From Streptomyces smyrnaeus (GTDB lineage Bacteria; Actinomycetota; Actinomycetes; Streptomycetales; Streptomycetaceae): DNA of 64,000 nucleotides. Location of the stretch: NCBI RefSeq assembly GCF_017676345.1, contig NZ_JAFFZM010000011.1, positions 205,566 through 269,565 on the forward strand, given 5' to 3'. The position numbers and the translations under genes were made by a program. Below the pieces are notes generated by a model that was not told the origin of the DNA, ran no database searches, and saw only the letters and a program-made list of their open reading frames with translations. Of the stretch, positions 1-8,823 are shown in pieces; within the stretch, counting starts at the first letter, position 1, and every line of letters starts with the position of its first letter.

Positions 1-198
1 AGCGAGCTGGTGCGCTACCTGGGTATGCCGGGTCAGGCGATCGGCTACAAGCTGGGCGAGCGCGCCTGGCTGGAGGGTCGCGACGCGGCGCGGCGCGAGC
101 GCGGCGCCGCGTTCGACGCCAAGGCCTGGCACATGGCGGCGCTCTCGCTCGGCTCGCTGGGCCTCGATGATCTGGTGAGGGAGCTGTCGGCGCTCTGA
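1..198 (+). CDS. C-terminal end of a DUF885-family protein (partial)
   Basis: The reading frame is open from base 1 and stops at 196-198, so only the last 65 residues are visible and the start lies before the window. The segment with GMPGQAIGYKLGERAWLEGR followed by a helix ending in LVRELSAL is typical of the extreme C-terminus of DUF885 proteins, a family of metallopeptidase-like (zincin-type) bacterial proteins often of 550-600 residues. Nothing of the catalytic part can be seen, so the function stays a family-level inference. The gene converges on sbcC with a strong hairpin between them. Confidence 0.75.
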   Translation, partial: SELVRYLGMPGQAIGYKLGERAWLEGRDAARRERGAAFDAKAWHMAALSLGSLGLDDLVRELSAL

Positions 199-230
199 GC
201 AGCTGAGCCGCCCTTCCCCTCTTCCCCATT

Positions 231-287
231 CCGCCGCGACGGCGGGCAGCCGGACAGTGAGTCGTCGGCTGAGCACCGTCGCGGCGG
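231..287. terminator. bidirectional hairpin between DUF885 gene and sbcC
   Basis: A perfect 12-bp inverted repeat, CCGCCGCGACGG at 231-242 and CCGTCGCGGCGG at 276-287, encloses a 33-nt loop that can itself fold (AGCCG...CGGCT). It sits between the stop codons of two convergent genes, the usual place for a shared intrinsic terminator; as is common in Streptomyces there is no long U-tract. Confidence 0.7.
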
Positions 288-292
288 AGAAG

Positions 293-3200
293 CTAGCCGT
301 CCGCGGGAGCCGCATGGTGGCGCAGCGCGGAGCCGTGCCGGGATTTGACGACCTCCAGCTGGGCGGGCACTCGCTGTCGCAGGTCGGCCACGTGGCTGAC
401 GATGCCGACGCAGCGATCCCTCTCGCGCAGCGAGTCGAGCACGTCCAGGACCTCATCCAGCGTCTGCTCGTCCAGGCTGCCGAAGCCCTCGTCGATGAAG
501 AGCGTCTCCAGCCGGGTGCCGCCGGCCTCCTCGGTCACCACGTCGGCGAGTCCGAGGGCGAGGGCGAGGGAGGCGAAGAACGTCTCACCGCCGGAGAGGG
601 TGGCGGTGTCCCGCTCGGCTCCGGTCCAGGCGTCCACGACGTGCAGGCCCAGCCCGGATCTGCCGCGCCCGGAGGCCCGTGCGTCGGAGTGCACCAGTGT
701 GTAGCGGCCCGAGGACATCCGGGCGAGGCGTGCCGAGGCAGCGGCGGCGACCTGTTCGAGCCGGGCGGCCAGCACATACGACTCCAGCCGCATGCGGCGC
801 TCGTTCTCGGCCGACGTACCCGCCGCGAGAGCGGCTAGCCGGGCGACGCGGTCGTAGGCCGTACGCAGCGGCGCCAGCCTGCGCGCGCGGTCGGCGGCGC
901 GCGCCCCCAGCCCGTCCAGTGCCTCCACCGTGCCCCGCGCGGCATGGCGTTCGGCGTCGGCGGAGCGCAGCCGCGTCTCCGCGGCATCGGCGACGGCCCG
1001 CGCCGCCTCGGGGTCCGCCGCCGACCGCGCGGCTGCCGCGGCCAGTGCGGGGTCGGCCAGTTCCTCGCGCACGGCTGCTTCCTCGGCCTGCCGGCGTTCC
1101 AGCCGGGTACGCAGCTCGCGCTGCTCGGACTCGGGCAGCACGGCCTGCTCCGCGTCCTCGGGCCCCCGGAACCCGGCCCGGTCGGCGGCGTCGGCCAACT
1201 GCTCCGCGGCCTCGGCGAGCCGTTCGGCGGCGCGGGCGGCCGTGTGGGCGGCCTCCGCCGCCCGGGACAGCAGTCCGACGCGCCGCTCCAGCTCGGTGAA
1301 GCGGGCGGCGACGCTGGGGGCCTCGCCGCGGGCTTTCGCCAGCCGCTCGGTGAGGGCCGCCAGCTCCCGCTGCAGCGCGTCCCGCGTGGAGGTGCGGGCC
1401 GCTGCACGGCGCTCGGCGTCCTGGCGCGCGTTCTGCCGCTCGGCATGCTCGCGTTCGGCGGCGGCCAACGCCTCACGCGCCTCGTGGGTGCCGGACGCCT
1501 GCCTGTACGCCTCCGCGTGCTCGTCCTCCAGCGCGGCGACGGCGGCGGCCAGCGCCTCGGTGCTCGCGTCCTCGGCCTCCCCCGGGAGCGCGGCGGACCC
1601 CTCGGTCCCCGGCCCGCCGACGGCTCCGCCCGCCGCTTCGGTCTGAGCCGCCGTGTGGTTCTCGCGCAGCGCCGCGAGGCGCTCCTCGGCCGACCGGCGG
1701 TGCTCGGCCGCCCGTTGCGAGGCGGCGAGTGCGGCGTCCTCGGTCGCGCGGTCCACATGGTCCGGCTCCTCGCGGGCGGGAGCCGGGTGGGCGGTGGAGC
1801 CGCAGACGGCACACGGCTCGCCCGCCACCAGGTGGGCGGCGAGCTCGGCCGCGACACCGCGCAGCCGCCGCTCGCGCAGGGCGAGCCAGCGCTCCTTCGC
1901 CTCGGCGGCCACCTCCCGGGCGCTGTGCAGGGCTTCGACGGCGGCCGAGATCTCGGTGGCGAGCTGGTCGCGGCGGCGCGCGGCCTGGAGGCGGGCGCGG
2001 GCCGGGTGGAGCCGTCCGGAGAGGTGTTCGGCGCGGGTGGCAGCCTCCTGTGCGTCCTCGACGCGGCGCTGGAGGGTGTACCGCTGCTCCTCCCAGGCCG
2101 CCAGCCACTCCGCCGCCTCGCGGAGCAGATCCTCGTCGGCCCGTGACTCGGCGTCCAGCCGGCGCAGTTCGGCCTCGATCCCGGCAGCGCGCGGCTCCTC
2201 CTCGCGGACGGCCCGCAGCGCGCCCAGCTCCTGGCGCAGCTCCCGCTCCAGCTCCGCCAGCCGCTCGGGGGCGGCCTCGGCCAGGGGCTGCGGCAGGCGG
2301 GCCCGCGCGTCCCGTTCGGCCGCACGCGCCCGGACGTGCTCGTCATGTGCCGCCCGGTGGAACCGGAGCGCGGGCGCCACGGCCTCGGCGGACTGCGCCC
2401 GCTCCAGTCGGCGCCGCAGCGCCTCGCTCTCCTCCGCGCCGGCCGCCAGTTCGTCGGCGCGTTGCCGGGCGCGGGCGAACCGCTGCTGTGCTCGCGCGAG
2501 TTCGCGGCTCGCCTCCAGTTTCTCTACGGCGGTCCCGTACCGCTCGCGCGCCGTCTCGGCGGCCAGGGCGGCGCAGGTGAGGCGCTCCCTGGCGTAGCAG
2601 CGGGCCTGCGCCGCCCAGGTCAGCACGGCTTCGGTGAGACCCGGGTCGCCGGGTGCGAGCCGGCCGCGCTCGGGTGCCACGGACTGCTTGGCACGGGCGC
2701 CGCCCCGTCCGGCACGCCGGGTGCCGCCCGTTGCGGTGCCGGGCTCCGGGCCCGAGGTGGCCGCCGGGGCGCTGCCGGACGCCGGGGCGGTGCGCTGGCC
2801 GGGGAGGGGCTGCGCTTCGGGCGCGGGTGTGGGGCCGTCGCCCAGTTCCGCGGGATCGCCGACCGCCTGCCGCATCCGGTGGGCGAGGGCGAGCAGTTCC
2901 TCGTCGGCCGCGGCGACCTCCTGCTGGGCGCTCTTGCGCCTGCGCGCCAGCTCTTCCTCGACGGCCGCGAACCGGCCGGTGTCGAAGAGGCGTCCCAGCA
3001 GCTTCGCCCGGTCCTCGGCGCCGGAGCGCAGGAACCGCGCGAAATCGCCCTGCGGCAGCAGCACCACCTGGCAGAACTGCTCCTTGCTCATCCCCAGGGC
3101 CTGGCCGATCTCCTCGCCGATCTCCTGGTGGGAGCGGCTGAGGCCGTGCCACTCACCGGTCGCGGGGTCCAGGACGCGCAGCTCGCAGCGGGCCCGCTCC

Positions 3201-3532
3201 CGGGTGAGACCGGTGCCGCGGGCCTTGGGACGAAGCTGCTCGGGGGCGCGGGTGAGCTCCAACCGCCGGCCCGCGACGGTGAGGTCGAGGACGACCTGGG
3301 TGCGGGTGCGGGGGTCGGCGTGGTCGCTGCGCAGGGTGCCGCCGGGCTGCTGGCGGGCGCCGGGCACGCCTCCGTAGAGGGCGAAGCAGACGGCGTCCAG
3401 CACGGAGGTCTTGCCCGCCCCCGTGGGGCCGTGCAGCAGGAAGAGCCCTGCCGAGGAGAGGGTGTCGAAGTCGACGGTGTGGGTGCCGCTGAAGGGGCCG
3501 AAGGCGGTGAGGGTGAGCCGGTGGAGCCTCAT
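293..3532 (-). CDS. sbcC: SbcC exonuclease subunit (Rad50-like SMC ATPase)
   Basis: The product, about 1079 residues, is the ATPase/tether subunit of the SbcCD nuclease, which cleaves DNA hairpins and processes double-strand ends. Visible features in order: Walker A GPTGAGKTS at residues 35-43, long Ala/Glu/Arg-rich coiled coils, a zinc-hook CAVC near residue 574 at the apex, then an LSGGE signature near 979 and Walker B LFIDEGFGSLD near 1012. The open frame continues far upstream, but ATG at 3530-3532 is chosen because it begins the conserved MRLHRLTLTAFGPF and overlaps the sbcD stop by 4 bp (ATGA), implying translational coupling. A low-complexity Ala/Gly/Pro insert near residues 230-290 is unusual but lies in the coiled-coil arm. 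Confidence 0.95.
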   Translation of the reverse strand: MRLHRLTLTAFGPFSGTHTVDFDTLSSAGLFLLHGPTGAGKTSVLDAVCFALYGGVPGARQQPGGTLRSDHADPRTRTQVVLDLTVAGRRLELTRAPEQLRPKARGTGLTRERARCELRVLDPATGEWHGLSRSHQEIGEEIGQALGMSKEQFCQVVLLPQGDFARFLRSGAEDRAKLLGRLFDTGRFAAVEEELARRRKSAQQEVAAADEELLALAHRMRQAVGDPAELGDGPTPAPEAQPLPGQRTAPASGSAPAATSGPEPGTATGGTRRAGRGGARAKQSVAPERGRLAPGDPGLTEAVLTWAAQARCYARERLTCAALAAETARERYGTAVEKLEASRELARAQQRFARARQRADELAAGAEESEALRRRLERAQSAEAVAPALRFHRAAHDEHVRARAAERDARARLPQPLAEAAPERLAELERELRQELGALRAVREEEPRAAGIEAELRRLDAESRADEDLLREAAEWLAAWEEQRYTLQRRVEDAQEAATRAEHLSGRLHPARARLQAARRRDQLATEISAAVEALHSAREVAAEAKERWLALRERRLRGVAAELAAHLVAGEPCAVCGSTAHPAPAREEPDHVDRATEDAALAASQRAAEHRRSAEERLAALRENHTAAQTEAAGGAVGGPGTEGSAALPGEAEDASTEALAAAVAALEDEHAEAYRQASGTHEAREALAAAEREHAERQNARQDAERRAAARTSTRDALQRELAALTERLAKARGEAPSVAARFTELERRVGLLSRAAEAAHTAARAAERLAEAAEQLADAADRAGFRGPEDAEQAVLPESEQRELRTRLERRQAEEAAVREELADPALAAAAARSAADPEAARAVADAAETRLRSADAERHAARGTVEALDGLGARAADRARRLAPLRTAYDRVARLAALAAGTSAENERRMRLESYVLAARLEQVAAAASARLARMSSGRYTLVHSDARASGRGRSGLGLHVVDAWTGAERDTATLSGGETFFASLALALGLADVVTEEAGGTRLETLFIDEGFGSLDEQTLDEVLDVLDSLRERDRCVGIVSHVADLRQRVPAQLEVVKSRHGSALRHHAAPADG

Positions 3533-4773
3533 CGGACCACCCCGGGTGCGCCCTCGCCCTGCCGCGCCGCCGTCGGTGCCGTCGGTGCCGTACGGGAGGC
3601 GGCGAGCGGCTCGTCCGGTTCCGACTCGGCGACGCGGACGGCCTCCAGCGCCTGTCCCAGCATCTCGCGTTCCTCGGGCGCCGCCTGCCGCCCTGGCCGT
3701 ACGTGGCCGACGAAGTCCTCGGCGATCTGGCGGTCGGTGCGGCCCTTGAGCCGGACGGCGTAGGAGCGTGAGTCGTCGGTCTCCTCCCGCTCGGGTGCGA
3801 AGACGAGGCTGACGATGTGCGGGAAGCGCTTCGCCAGCCGGGCCATCGGGTCGTGCGGGCGGGCGGCGTCGGTGAGGGTGGCCTCCACCCAGGAGCCCGT
3901 GTGCTGTTCGTGGGCCGGCTCCTCCAGCAGTTCGGCGAGTGTGCCGCGCAGCCGGGCCAGGGGGCGCGGGACAGGACAGCGCAGCCGCTCGGCGGCCGGT
4001 TCGCCGCCGGGGCCGAGCTCGACCAGCCACATCGACTTCTCGTGCCCGGCCTCGGAGAAGGAGTAGGCGAGCGGGGTGCCCGAGTAGCGCACCCGTTCGG
4101 TGATCGACTGACAGTTGTGCAGATGACCGAGGGCGACGTAATCGACGCCGTCGAAGACGGAGACGGGTACGGAGGCGACCCCGCCGACGGTGATGTCCCG
4201 TTCGCTGTCGGAGACTTCGGCACCGGTGACGAAGGCGTGCGCCAGGACGACGGAGCGGGTCCCGGCGGGTCTGGTGGCGAGGTCGGCGCGGACCCGGTCC
4301 ATCGCGGCGCGGAGCACGGCGGTGTGGCCGGTGCCCTCGGCGCCGAGGGTCTGGCGCACCAGCGAGGGCTCCAGGTAGGGCAGCCCGTAGACGGCGACCT
4401 GGCCGCCCCCGTCGGCGCCGTCGAGGAGCACCGGTGTGCCGCACTCGCGCGGGTCGGTGCGCAGGTGCACGCCCGCACGGCCCATCAGCTTCGAGCCGAC
4501 GCCGAGCCGGCGTGCCGAATCGTGGTTGCCGGAGATCATCACGGTGGGCACGCCCAGGTCAGCGAGGCGGTGGAGCGCCTGGTCGAACAGCTCGACCGCG
4601 GCGAGGGAGGGGACGGCGCGGTCGTAGATGTCGCCGGAGACGAGCACGGCGTCCACCGCGCGCTCCTCGACGGTGGCGACCAGGTGGTCGAGGAAGGCAC
4701 GCTGGGCATCGAGGAGGCTCACGCGGTGGAAGCTCCGGCCCAGATGCCAGTCCGAGGTGTGCAGCAGACGCAT
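3529..4773 (-). CDS. sbcD: SbcD exonuclease subunit (Mre11-like)
   Basis: This is the metallophosphoesterase nuclease subunit of SbcCD, about 414 residues. The phosphoesterase motifs are all present: TSDWHLG at 6-12, SGDIYD near 58, SGNHDS near 90 and GHLHN near 221, which bind the two metal ions. The ATG at 4771-4773 is chosen although the frame stays open about 54 codons upstream, because homologues begin at MRLLHTSDWH. It is the first gene of a two-gene minus-strand operon with sbcC. Confidence 0.95.
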   Translation of the reverse strand: MRLLHTSDWHLGRSFHRVSLLDAQRAFLDHLVATVEERAVDAVLVSGDIYDRAVPSLAAVELFDQALHRLADLGVPTVMISGNHDSARRLGVGSKLMGRAGVHLRTDPRECGTPVLLDGADGGGQVAVYGLPYLEPSLVRQTLGAEGTGHTAVLRAAMDRVRADLATRPAGTRSVVLAHAFVTGAEVSDSERDITVGGVASVPVSVFDGVDYVALGHLHNCQSITERVRYSGTPLAYSFSEAGHEKSMWLVELGPGGEPAAERLRCPVPRPLARLRGTLAELLEEPAHEQHTGSWVEATLTDAARPHDPMARLAKRFPHIVSLVFAPEREETDDSRSYAVRLKGRTDRQIAEDFVGHVRPGRQAAPEEREMLGQALEAVRVAESEPDEPLAASRTAPTAPTAARQGEGAPGVVR

Positions 4774-4846
4774 GGTCAACGACCTTACGGCCCACCACTG
4801 ACAGCGCGTGCCGCACCCCGGACCGTCCGCTGTCCCCCGCCCGCTC

Positions 4847-4949
4847 CGGACGGTGCGCGCAGCTGGTGTGCTCGGACGCGCCCGCAGTCGGTGCGTTCGT
4901 ACGGCGCGCTCAGACGGTGCACGCAGACGGTGCACTCAGACGGTGCCGA
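4847..4949. repeat. degenerate 13-bp tandem array
   Basis: About eight imperfect units with a period of 12-13 bp lie between sbcD and the YigZ gene. The three clearest copies are CAGACGGTGC at 4911, 4924 and 4937; more divergent copies begin near 4847, 4860, 4873, 4885 and 4898. Read on the minus strand the unit is GCACCGTCTGAGT. The last units run into the 3' end of the YigZ gene, whose stop TGA (4936-4938) lies inside a repeat unit. No coding function is apparent. Confidence 0.75.
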
Positions 4950-5598
4950 ACGCCTCGCCGCCCACCTCGACGTGTGCGGCGCCCGCGGTCGCGTCGGCGA
5001 GCCAGCGCCGGAATTCGGCCACCTCCGCGCCGGGCAGTCCGAGTTCGATGGTGACCTCGGCGCCGTACCGCACCTCGCGTACCTCGCGCCCGGTGGCGCG
5101 CAGATCGTTCTCCAGCCGTCCGGCACGCTCATGGCCGACGGTGACCGTCACCAGCCGGAAGCGCCGCCGGGTGACGGTCCCGACGGCGTCCAGGGCCTCT
5201 CCGACCGCTCCGCCGTACGCCCGGATCAGGCCCCCCGCGCCCAGCTTGACACCGCCGAAGTAGCGGGTGACGACGGCGACCGCGTAGCGGACCTCACGGC
5301 GCAGCAGCATCTGGAGCATCGGCACTCCCGCGGTGCCGCCCGGTTCACCGTCGTCGTTCGCCTTCTGGATGCTCGCGTCCGCGCCGATGACATAGGCGGA
5401 GCAGTTGTGGTTGGCGCCGGGGTGCTGCTTGCGCACCCGCGCGATGAACTCCTGTGCCTCGGCCTCGGTGGCGGCGGGTGCGAGGGCGCACAGGAAGCGC
5501 GAGCGGTTGACCTCGGTCTCGTGCACACCCTCGGCCGCGACGGTGAGGTACTCCGCCGGTCCCTCCGGCTCGTGCTGTGGGCGCTGCTCGGGCTGCAT
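4936..5598 (-). CDS. YigZ/IMPACT (UPF0029) family protein
   Basis: A 220-residue member of the YigZ/IMPACT family, whose bacterial members are of uncertain function; eukaryotic IMPACT modulates the GCN2 translational stress kinase. The conserved core RSRFLC, ANHNCSAYVIG, DDGEPGGTAGVPML and VTRYFGGVKLGAGGLIRAYG is intact, followed by the usual C-terminal ferredoxin-like domain. It stands alone on the minus strand. Its last codons are built from the neighbouring 13-bp repeat, so the natural C-terminus may have been changed by repeat growth. Confidence 0.88.
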   Translation of the reverse strand: MQPEQRPQHEPEGPAEYLTVAAEGVHETEVNRSRFLCALAPAATEAEAQEFIARVRKQHPGANHNCSAYVIGADASIQKANDDGEPGGTAGVPMLQMLLRREVRYAVAVVTRYFGGVKLGAGGLIRAYGGAVGEALDAVGTVTRRRFRLVTVTVGHERAGRLENDLRATGREVREVRYGAEVTIELGLPGAEVAEFRRWLADATAGAAHVEVGGEAFGTV

Positions 5599-5692
5599 CC
5601 CGCCAGCCTATGGCCGCGGGCCGCGGGAATCGGTGCGGGGTGCGAGCCGTTGTCGGGGTGGAGGGGGCATGTCTGCTGCGGAGGAGAGAGCG

Positions 5693-6100
5693 ATGTACGG
5701 CGATTCCGGGACGGTACGGGAGATTCTCACCGAGCTGGGTGATACCTGGGCGGTGGTGGGGCTCTCCCGGAACACCTCCCGGCCCGCATACGGGGTGGCG
5801 GAGGTGCTCCAGCGCCACGGCAAGCGGATCGTGCCCGTCCACCCAGCGGCGGAGACGGTGCACGGCGAGCGCGGCTATCCGAGCCTGGCGCAGATCCCCT
5901 TCCCCGTGGACGTGGTGGACGTCTTTGTCAACTCCCGCCTGGCGGGACAGGTGGCCGACGAGGCGGCGGCGATCGGCGCCAAAGCGGTCTGGTTCCAGCT
6001 CGGGGTGGTCGACGACGCGGCGTACGAACGCACCCGGGCGGCCGGTCTGCGGATGGTGATGGACCGGTGTCCGGCGATCGAGATTCCCCGGCTGGGATGA
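5693..6100 (+). CDS. CoA-binding (Rossmann) domain protein
   Basis: A 135-residue CoA-binding protein of the succinyl-CoA synthetase alpha N-terminal fold, with TWAVVGLSRN near the N-terminus, GKRIVPVHP, VDVVDVFVNS and GAKAVWFQLGVV. The last quarter carries the conserved MVMDRCPAIEIPRL, whose cysteine/proline motif is characteristic of YccU-type proteins. ATG 5693 is preferred over in-frame ATG 5669 because GGAGGAG lies at ideal spacing and homologues begin MYGD. Substrate unknown; probably a small cytosolic acyl-CoA/CoA-binding protein. Confidence 0.85.
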   Translation: MYGDSGTVREILTELGDTWAVVGLSRNTSRPAYGVAEVLQRHGKRIVPVHPAAETVHGERGYPSLAQIPFPVDVVDVFVNSRLAGQVADEAAAIGAKAVWFQLGVVDDAAYERTRAAGLRMVMDRCPAIEIPRLG

Positions 6101-6123
6101 GCGCGGCGCGCTAGCGTCCACGC

Positions 6124-6633
6124 ATGATCGACATACGCAGGGCGACACCCGACGACGCCGAGGAGATCGTACGGCTGCGCAGGGTCATGTTCGCTGCCAT
6201 GCTCGGCCGGGACGAGCCGGGGCCGTGGGAGAAGGAAGCCGTACGCATCGCGCGGCGGCAGCTCGCGCTGGAGGACTCTCCGCTGCTGGCGTTCGTGGTG
6301 GACGGCGAGCGGCCCGACCTGCCGGCCCACCTCGCGGCGTGCGCGGTGGGCCGGGTCGAGGAGCGGCTGCCGGCGCCGGTGAGCCCGCACGGCCTGTTCG
6401 GCTTCGTCTTCAACGTGTGCACCGACGAGCGGTACCGCGGTCGCGGCTACGCTCGGGCGACGACCGCCGCGCTGCTGGCCCAGTTCGCCCGCGCGGGCGT
6501 CACGCGCGTGGATCTGCACGCGACGCCGGAGGCGGAGGCGATGTACCGGTCCATGGGCTTCGCCGAGCACTCGATCCCGCTGTCGCTCGATGTCGGCACA
6601 CCGGACGCCGCCTCCCGGCCTCCACGGCGCTGA
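6124..6633 (+). CDS. GNAT-family N-acetyltransferase
   Basis: A 169-residue acetyltransferase beginning MIDIRRATPDDAEEIVRLRR, the usual first strand and helix of the GNAT fold. The acetyl-CoA pyrophosphate loop is visible as RYRGRGYARATTAALL near residues 102-117, and the terminal YRSMGFAEH motif is present. The acceptor substrate cannot be inferred. There is no Shine-Dalgarno sequence; instead TAGCGT lies 6 nt before the ATG, which fits a leaderless transcript. Confidence 0.85.
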   Translation: MIDIRRATPDDAEEIVRLRRVMFAAMLGRDEPGPWEKEAVRIARRQLALEDSPLLAFVVDGERPDLPAHLAACAVGRVEERLPAPVSPHGLFGFVFNVCTDERYRGRGYARATTAALLAQFARAGVTRVDLHATPEAEAMYRSMGFAEHSIPLSLDVGTPDAASRPPRR

Positions 6634-6641
6634 GCGCTGGA

Positions 6642-7202
6642 CTAGCCGCGCAGCCCCAGCCCCTCCACGACCTCGGCGCCGGGCAGCGAGGCCAGTGCCT
6701 TGCCGGGCACGATCAGCTTGCCCCGGCGGCTGCCGCTGCCGATCAGCACCCAGGGCAGGGCCGCGACTTCGGCGTCCACCAGCAGCGGCCAGTCGCCGGG
6801 CAGCCCGACGGGAGTGATGCCGCCGTACTCCATGCCTGTCTCGCCGACGGCGGTCTCGTGCGGTGCGAAGGAGACCTTGCGGGCGCCGAGACCGCGCCGG
6901 ACCGCTCCGTTGACGTCGACGCGGGCGGCGGAGAGCACCACACATCCCGCCAGGGTGCGGACCCCGCCCTGCTTGGCGGCGACGACGACACAGTTGGCGG
7001 AGGACTCCAGCAACTCCTGGCCGTAGGCCTCCACGAAGGCGGCCGTGTCGGCCTTCTCGGGATCGGTGTCGACGTGGAACAACTGGTCGGCGGGTACGGG
7101 GCCTTCCCAGCCGCGGACCGCGGTGGCGACGGGGGCGGCCAACTGGTCGAGGACCTCGGGGGCCGGCCTGGCGTTGTCGAATTCTCCGATGGGCGCACGC
7201 AT
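6642..7202 (-). CDS. YbaK/EbsC-type aminoacyl-tRNA deacylase-like protein
   Basis: A 186-residue single-domain protein of the YbaK/ProX superfamily, which hydrolyses mischarged tRNAs such as Cys-tRNA-Pro or Ala-tRNA-Pro. Supporting segments are ANCVVVAAKQGG, ARKVSFAPHETAVGETGMEYGGITPVG and WVLIGSGSRRGKLIVPG, which form the substrate pocket of the family. It converges on the GNAT gene with an 8-bp gap. Exact tRNA specificity is not evident. Confidence 0.82.
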   Translation of the reverse strand: MRAPIGEFDNARPAPEVLDQLAAPVATAVRGWEGPVPADQLFHVDTDPEKADTAAFVEAYGQELLESSANCVVVAAKQGGVRTLAGCVVLSAARVDVNGAVRRGLGARKVSFAPHETAVGETGMEYGGITPVGLPGDWPLLVDAEVAALPWVLIGSGSRRGKLIVPGKALASLPGAEVVEGLGLRG

Positions 7203-7261
7203 ACCGGCACTCTAGCGAGCGTCGGGCCGACGGGTACCGTTCGGCCGCGGACCGGGGAGGG

Positions 7262-7849
7262 TCAGCGCGGTTCGGGTACCGAGACGGCCATGGTCATCTC
7301 GACGGTTTCCGTACCGTCGTTGCGGTAGCCGTGCGGTACGTGCGACTCGAAGCAGGCGGAGGTCCCGGCCGGGACGGTGTACTTGTCGCCGTCCACATCG
7401 AGGGTGAGCGTGCCCTCCCTGACGTGGACGAGTTCGGCGGTGCCGATGGGGTGCGGATCGGAGTCGCTGGCGTCGCCCGGCACCAGCTTCCAGTGCCACA
7501 GCTCGAGCGGCCCGGGGGCCTCCGTGCCCGCGAGCAGGGTGCTGTGGCTGCCGGCCTCGGTGGACCAGAGCCTTACGGCCTGCTCCGGGGGGACCAGCCG
7601 GACCTGCGGCTCCTGGTCGAAGTCGAGCAGCGAGGTGATGCTGACGCCGAGCGCGTCGCCGATCTTGACGACGGTGCCGACGCTGGGGTTGGTGCGGGCC
7701 TGTTCGATCTGGATGAGCATGCCCCGGCTGACACCTGCCCGCGCGGCGAGCGCATCCAGGGTGAAGCCGCGCTCGGCCCGCAGGTGTTTGAGGTTGCGGG
7801 CCAGCGCCTGCGTGAGGTGGTCGAGGTCCGTCACGGTGTTCCGCACCAT
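7262..7849 (-). CDS. XRE-family regulator with C-terminal cupin domain
   Basis: A 195-residue protein with an N-terminal helix-turn-helix (NLKHLRAERGFTLDALAARA and RGMLIQIEQARTNPSVGTVV) and a C-terminal cupin barrel (WHWKLVPGD, VREGTLTLDVDG, PAGTSACFESHVPHGYRN). Such HTH-cupin proteins usually sense a small ligand and control an adjacent transporter or catabolic gene. It is divergent from an EamA transporter 89 bp away, the likely target. ATG 7849 is chosen: the reverse-strand sequence TAGTAT ends 5 nt before it and no Shine-Dalgarno is seen, so it may be leaderless. Confidence 0.85.
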   Translation of the reverse strand: MVRNTVTDLDHLTQALARNLKHLRAERGFTLDALAARAGVSRGMLIQIEQARTNPSVGTVVKIGDALGVSITSLLDFDQEPQVRLVPPEQAVRLWSTEAGSHSTLLAGTEAPGPLELWHWKLVPGDASDSDPHPIGTAELVHVREGTLTLDVDGDKYTVPAGTSACFESHVPHGYRNDGTETVEMTMAVSVPEPR

Positions 7850-7938
7850 CCAAAATACTAGATTGCAGAGTGCACTACGCTGAACTACGGTGTGCTGGAC
7901 TTGAGTGTTCACCACACTGTACTGTGAGGTATTCCGTC
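7850..7938. promoter_or_regulatory. divergent promoter region between HTH-cupin and EamA genes
   Basis: This AT-richer 89-bp gap holds a minus-strand -10-like TAGTAT (7855-7860) with a TTCAGC -35-like element 18 nt upstream. It also has an inverted repeat AGTGT-tcacc-ACACT at 7904-7918 in front of the transporter gene, a candidate operator for the divergent HTH-cupin protein. Binding is inference. Confidence 0.5.
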
Positions 7939-8811
7939 ATGACCGCTGTCTTTGCTTTGGCCACCAGTCTCCTGTGGGGGCTGGCCGACTTCGGCGGCGG
8001 GCTGCTCAGCAAGCGTCTGCGCGAGCTGACCGTGGTGGTCGTCTCACAGGGTGCGGCCTGCCTGGTGCTCGGCGCCATCGTGCTGTCCACCGGCGCCTGG
8101 AGCGAGCTGGACGCCCGGCTGCTGTGGTGCGCGGTGGCCGCCGGCGCGATCGGGCCGGTGTCGATGCTGTGCTTCTACCGGGCGCTGGCCATCGGCCCGA
8201 TGGGCGTGGTCTCACCCGTCGCCACCCTCGGCAGTGTGGCGGTGCCGGTGGCCGTCGGCATGGTGCTGCACGGCGAACGGCCCGGCCTGCTGCAGGCGGT
8301 GGGCACCCTGGTCGCGGTCACCGGTGTGGTGCTGGCCGGCGGCGTGGGCGGGGGCAGCGCGCCCGTGCAACAGCGCACCGTCCTGCTGACCCTCATCGCC
8401 GCCTTCGGCTTCGGTGCGACGATGAGCCTGGTCGCCGAGGCGTCGACGACCATCGCGGGGCTCTTCCTGACGCTGTTCCTCCAGCGGGTCGTCAACGTCG
8501 TGGTGGGGGGCGGCGCACTGTACGCCTCGGTGCGGCGGGGCACCCCCGCGCTCCCCGAGGAGGGGGTCCGGGCCGTGTGGACGGTGCTGCCCGCGCTGGC
8601 CTTCGTCGGCCTGGCGGACGTCGCCGCCAACGGGACCTACGCCGTCGCGGCACAGCACGGCCCGGTCACGGTGGCCGCGGTGCTCGCCTCCCTCTACCCG
8701 GTGGTCACCGCGCTGGCCGCCCGGGGCGTCCTCCAGGAGCGGCTCAGGGCCCTGCAGACCGCGGGCGCGGGACTGGCGCTGCTGGGCACGGTGCTGCTCG
8801 CCTCGGGCTGA
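7939..8811 (+). CDS. EamA/DMT-family transporter
   Basis: A 290-residue integral membrane protein of the drug/metabolite transporter superfamily, with ten hydrophobic segments in two EamA repeats. The first repeat starts ATSLLWGLADFGGGLLSKR and the second ends with VLASLYPVVTALAARGVL, the conserved helix 9 region. ATG 7939 follows a GTGAGG ribosome-binding sequence. The divergent HTH-cupin regulator probably controls it; the exported compound is unknown. Confidence 0.85.
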   Translation: MTAVFALATSLLWGLADFGGGLLSKRLRELTVVVVSQGAACLVLGAIVLSTGAWSELDARLLWCAVAAGAIGPVSMLCFYRALAIGPMGVVSPVATLGSVAVPVAVGMVLHGERPGLLQAVGTLVAVTGVVLAGGVGGGSAPVQQRTVLLTLIAAFGFGATMSLVAEASTTIAGLFLTLFLQRVVNVVVGGGALYASVRRGTPALPEEGVRAVWTVLPALAFVGLADVAANGTYAVAAQHGPVTVAAVLASLYPVVTALAARGVLQERLRALQTAGAGLALLGTVLLASG

Positions 8812-8823
8812 CCGGCGCGCGGC

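Noticed and set aside
3533..4444. N-terminal extension of the SbcC frame
   Set aside because: The open frame runs about 300 codons upstream, but it lies over sbcD, which has clear motifs; the ATGA overlap and homologue starts fix the ATG at 3532.
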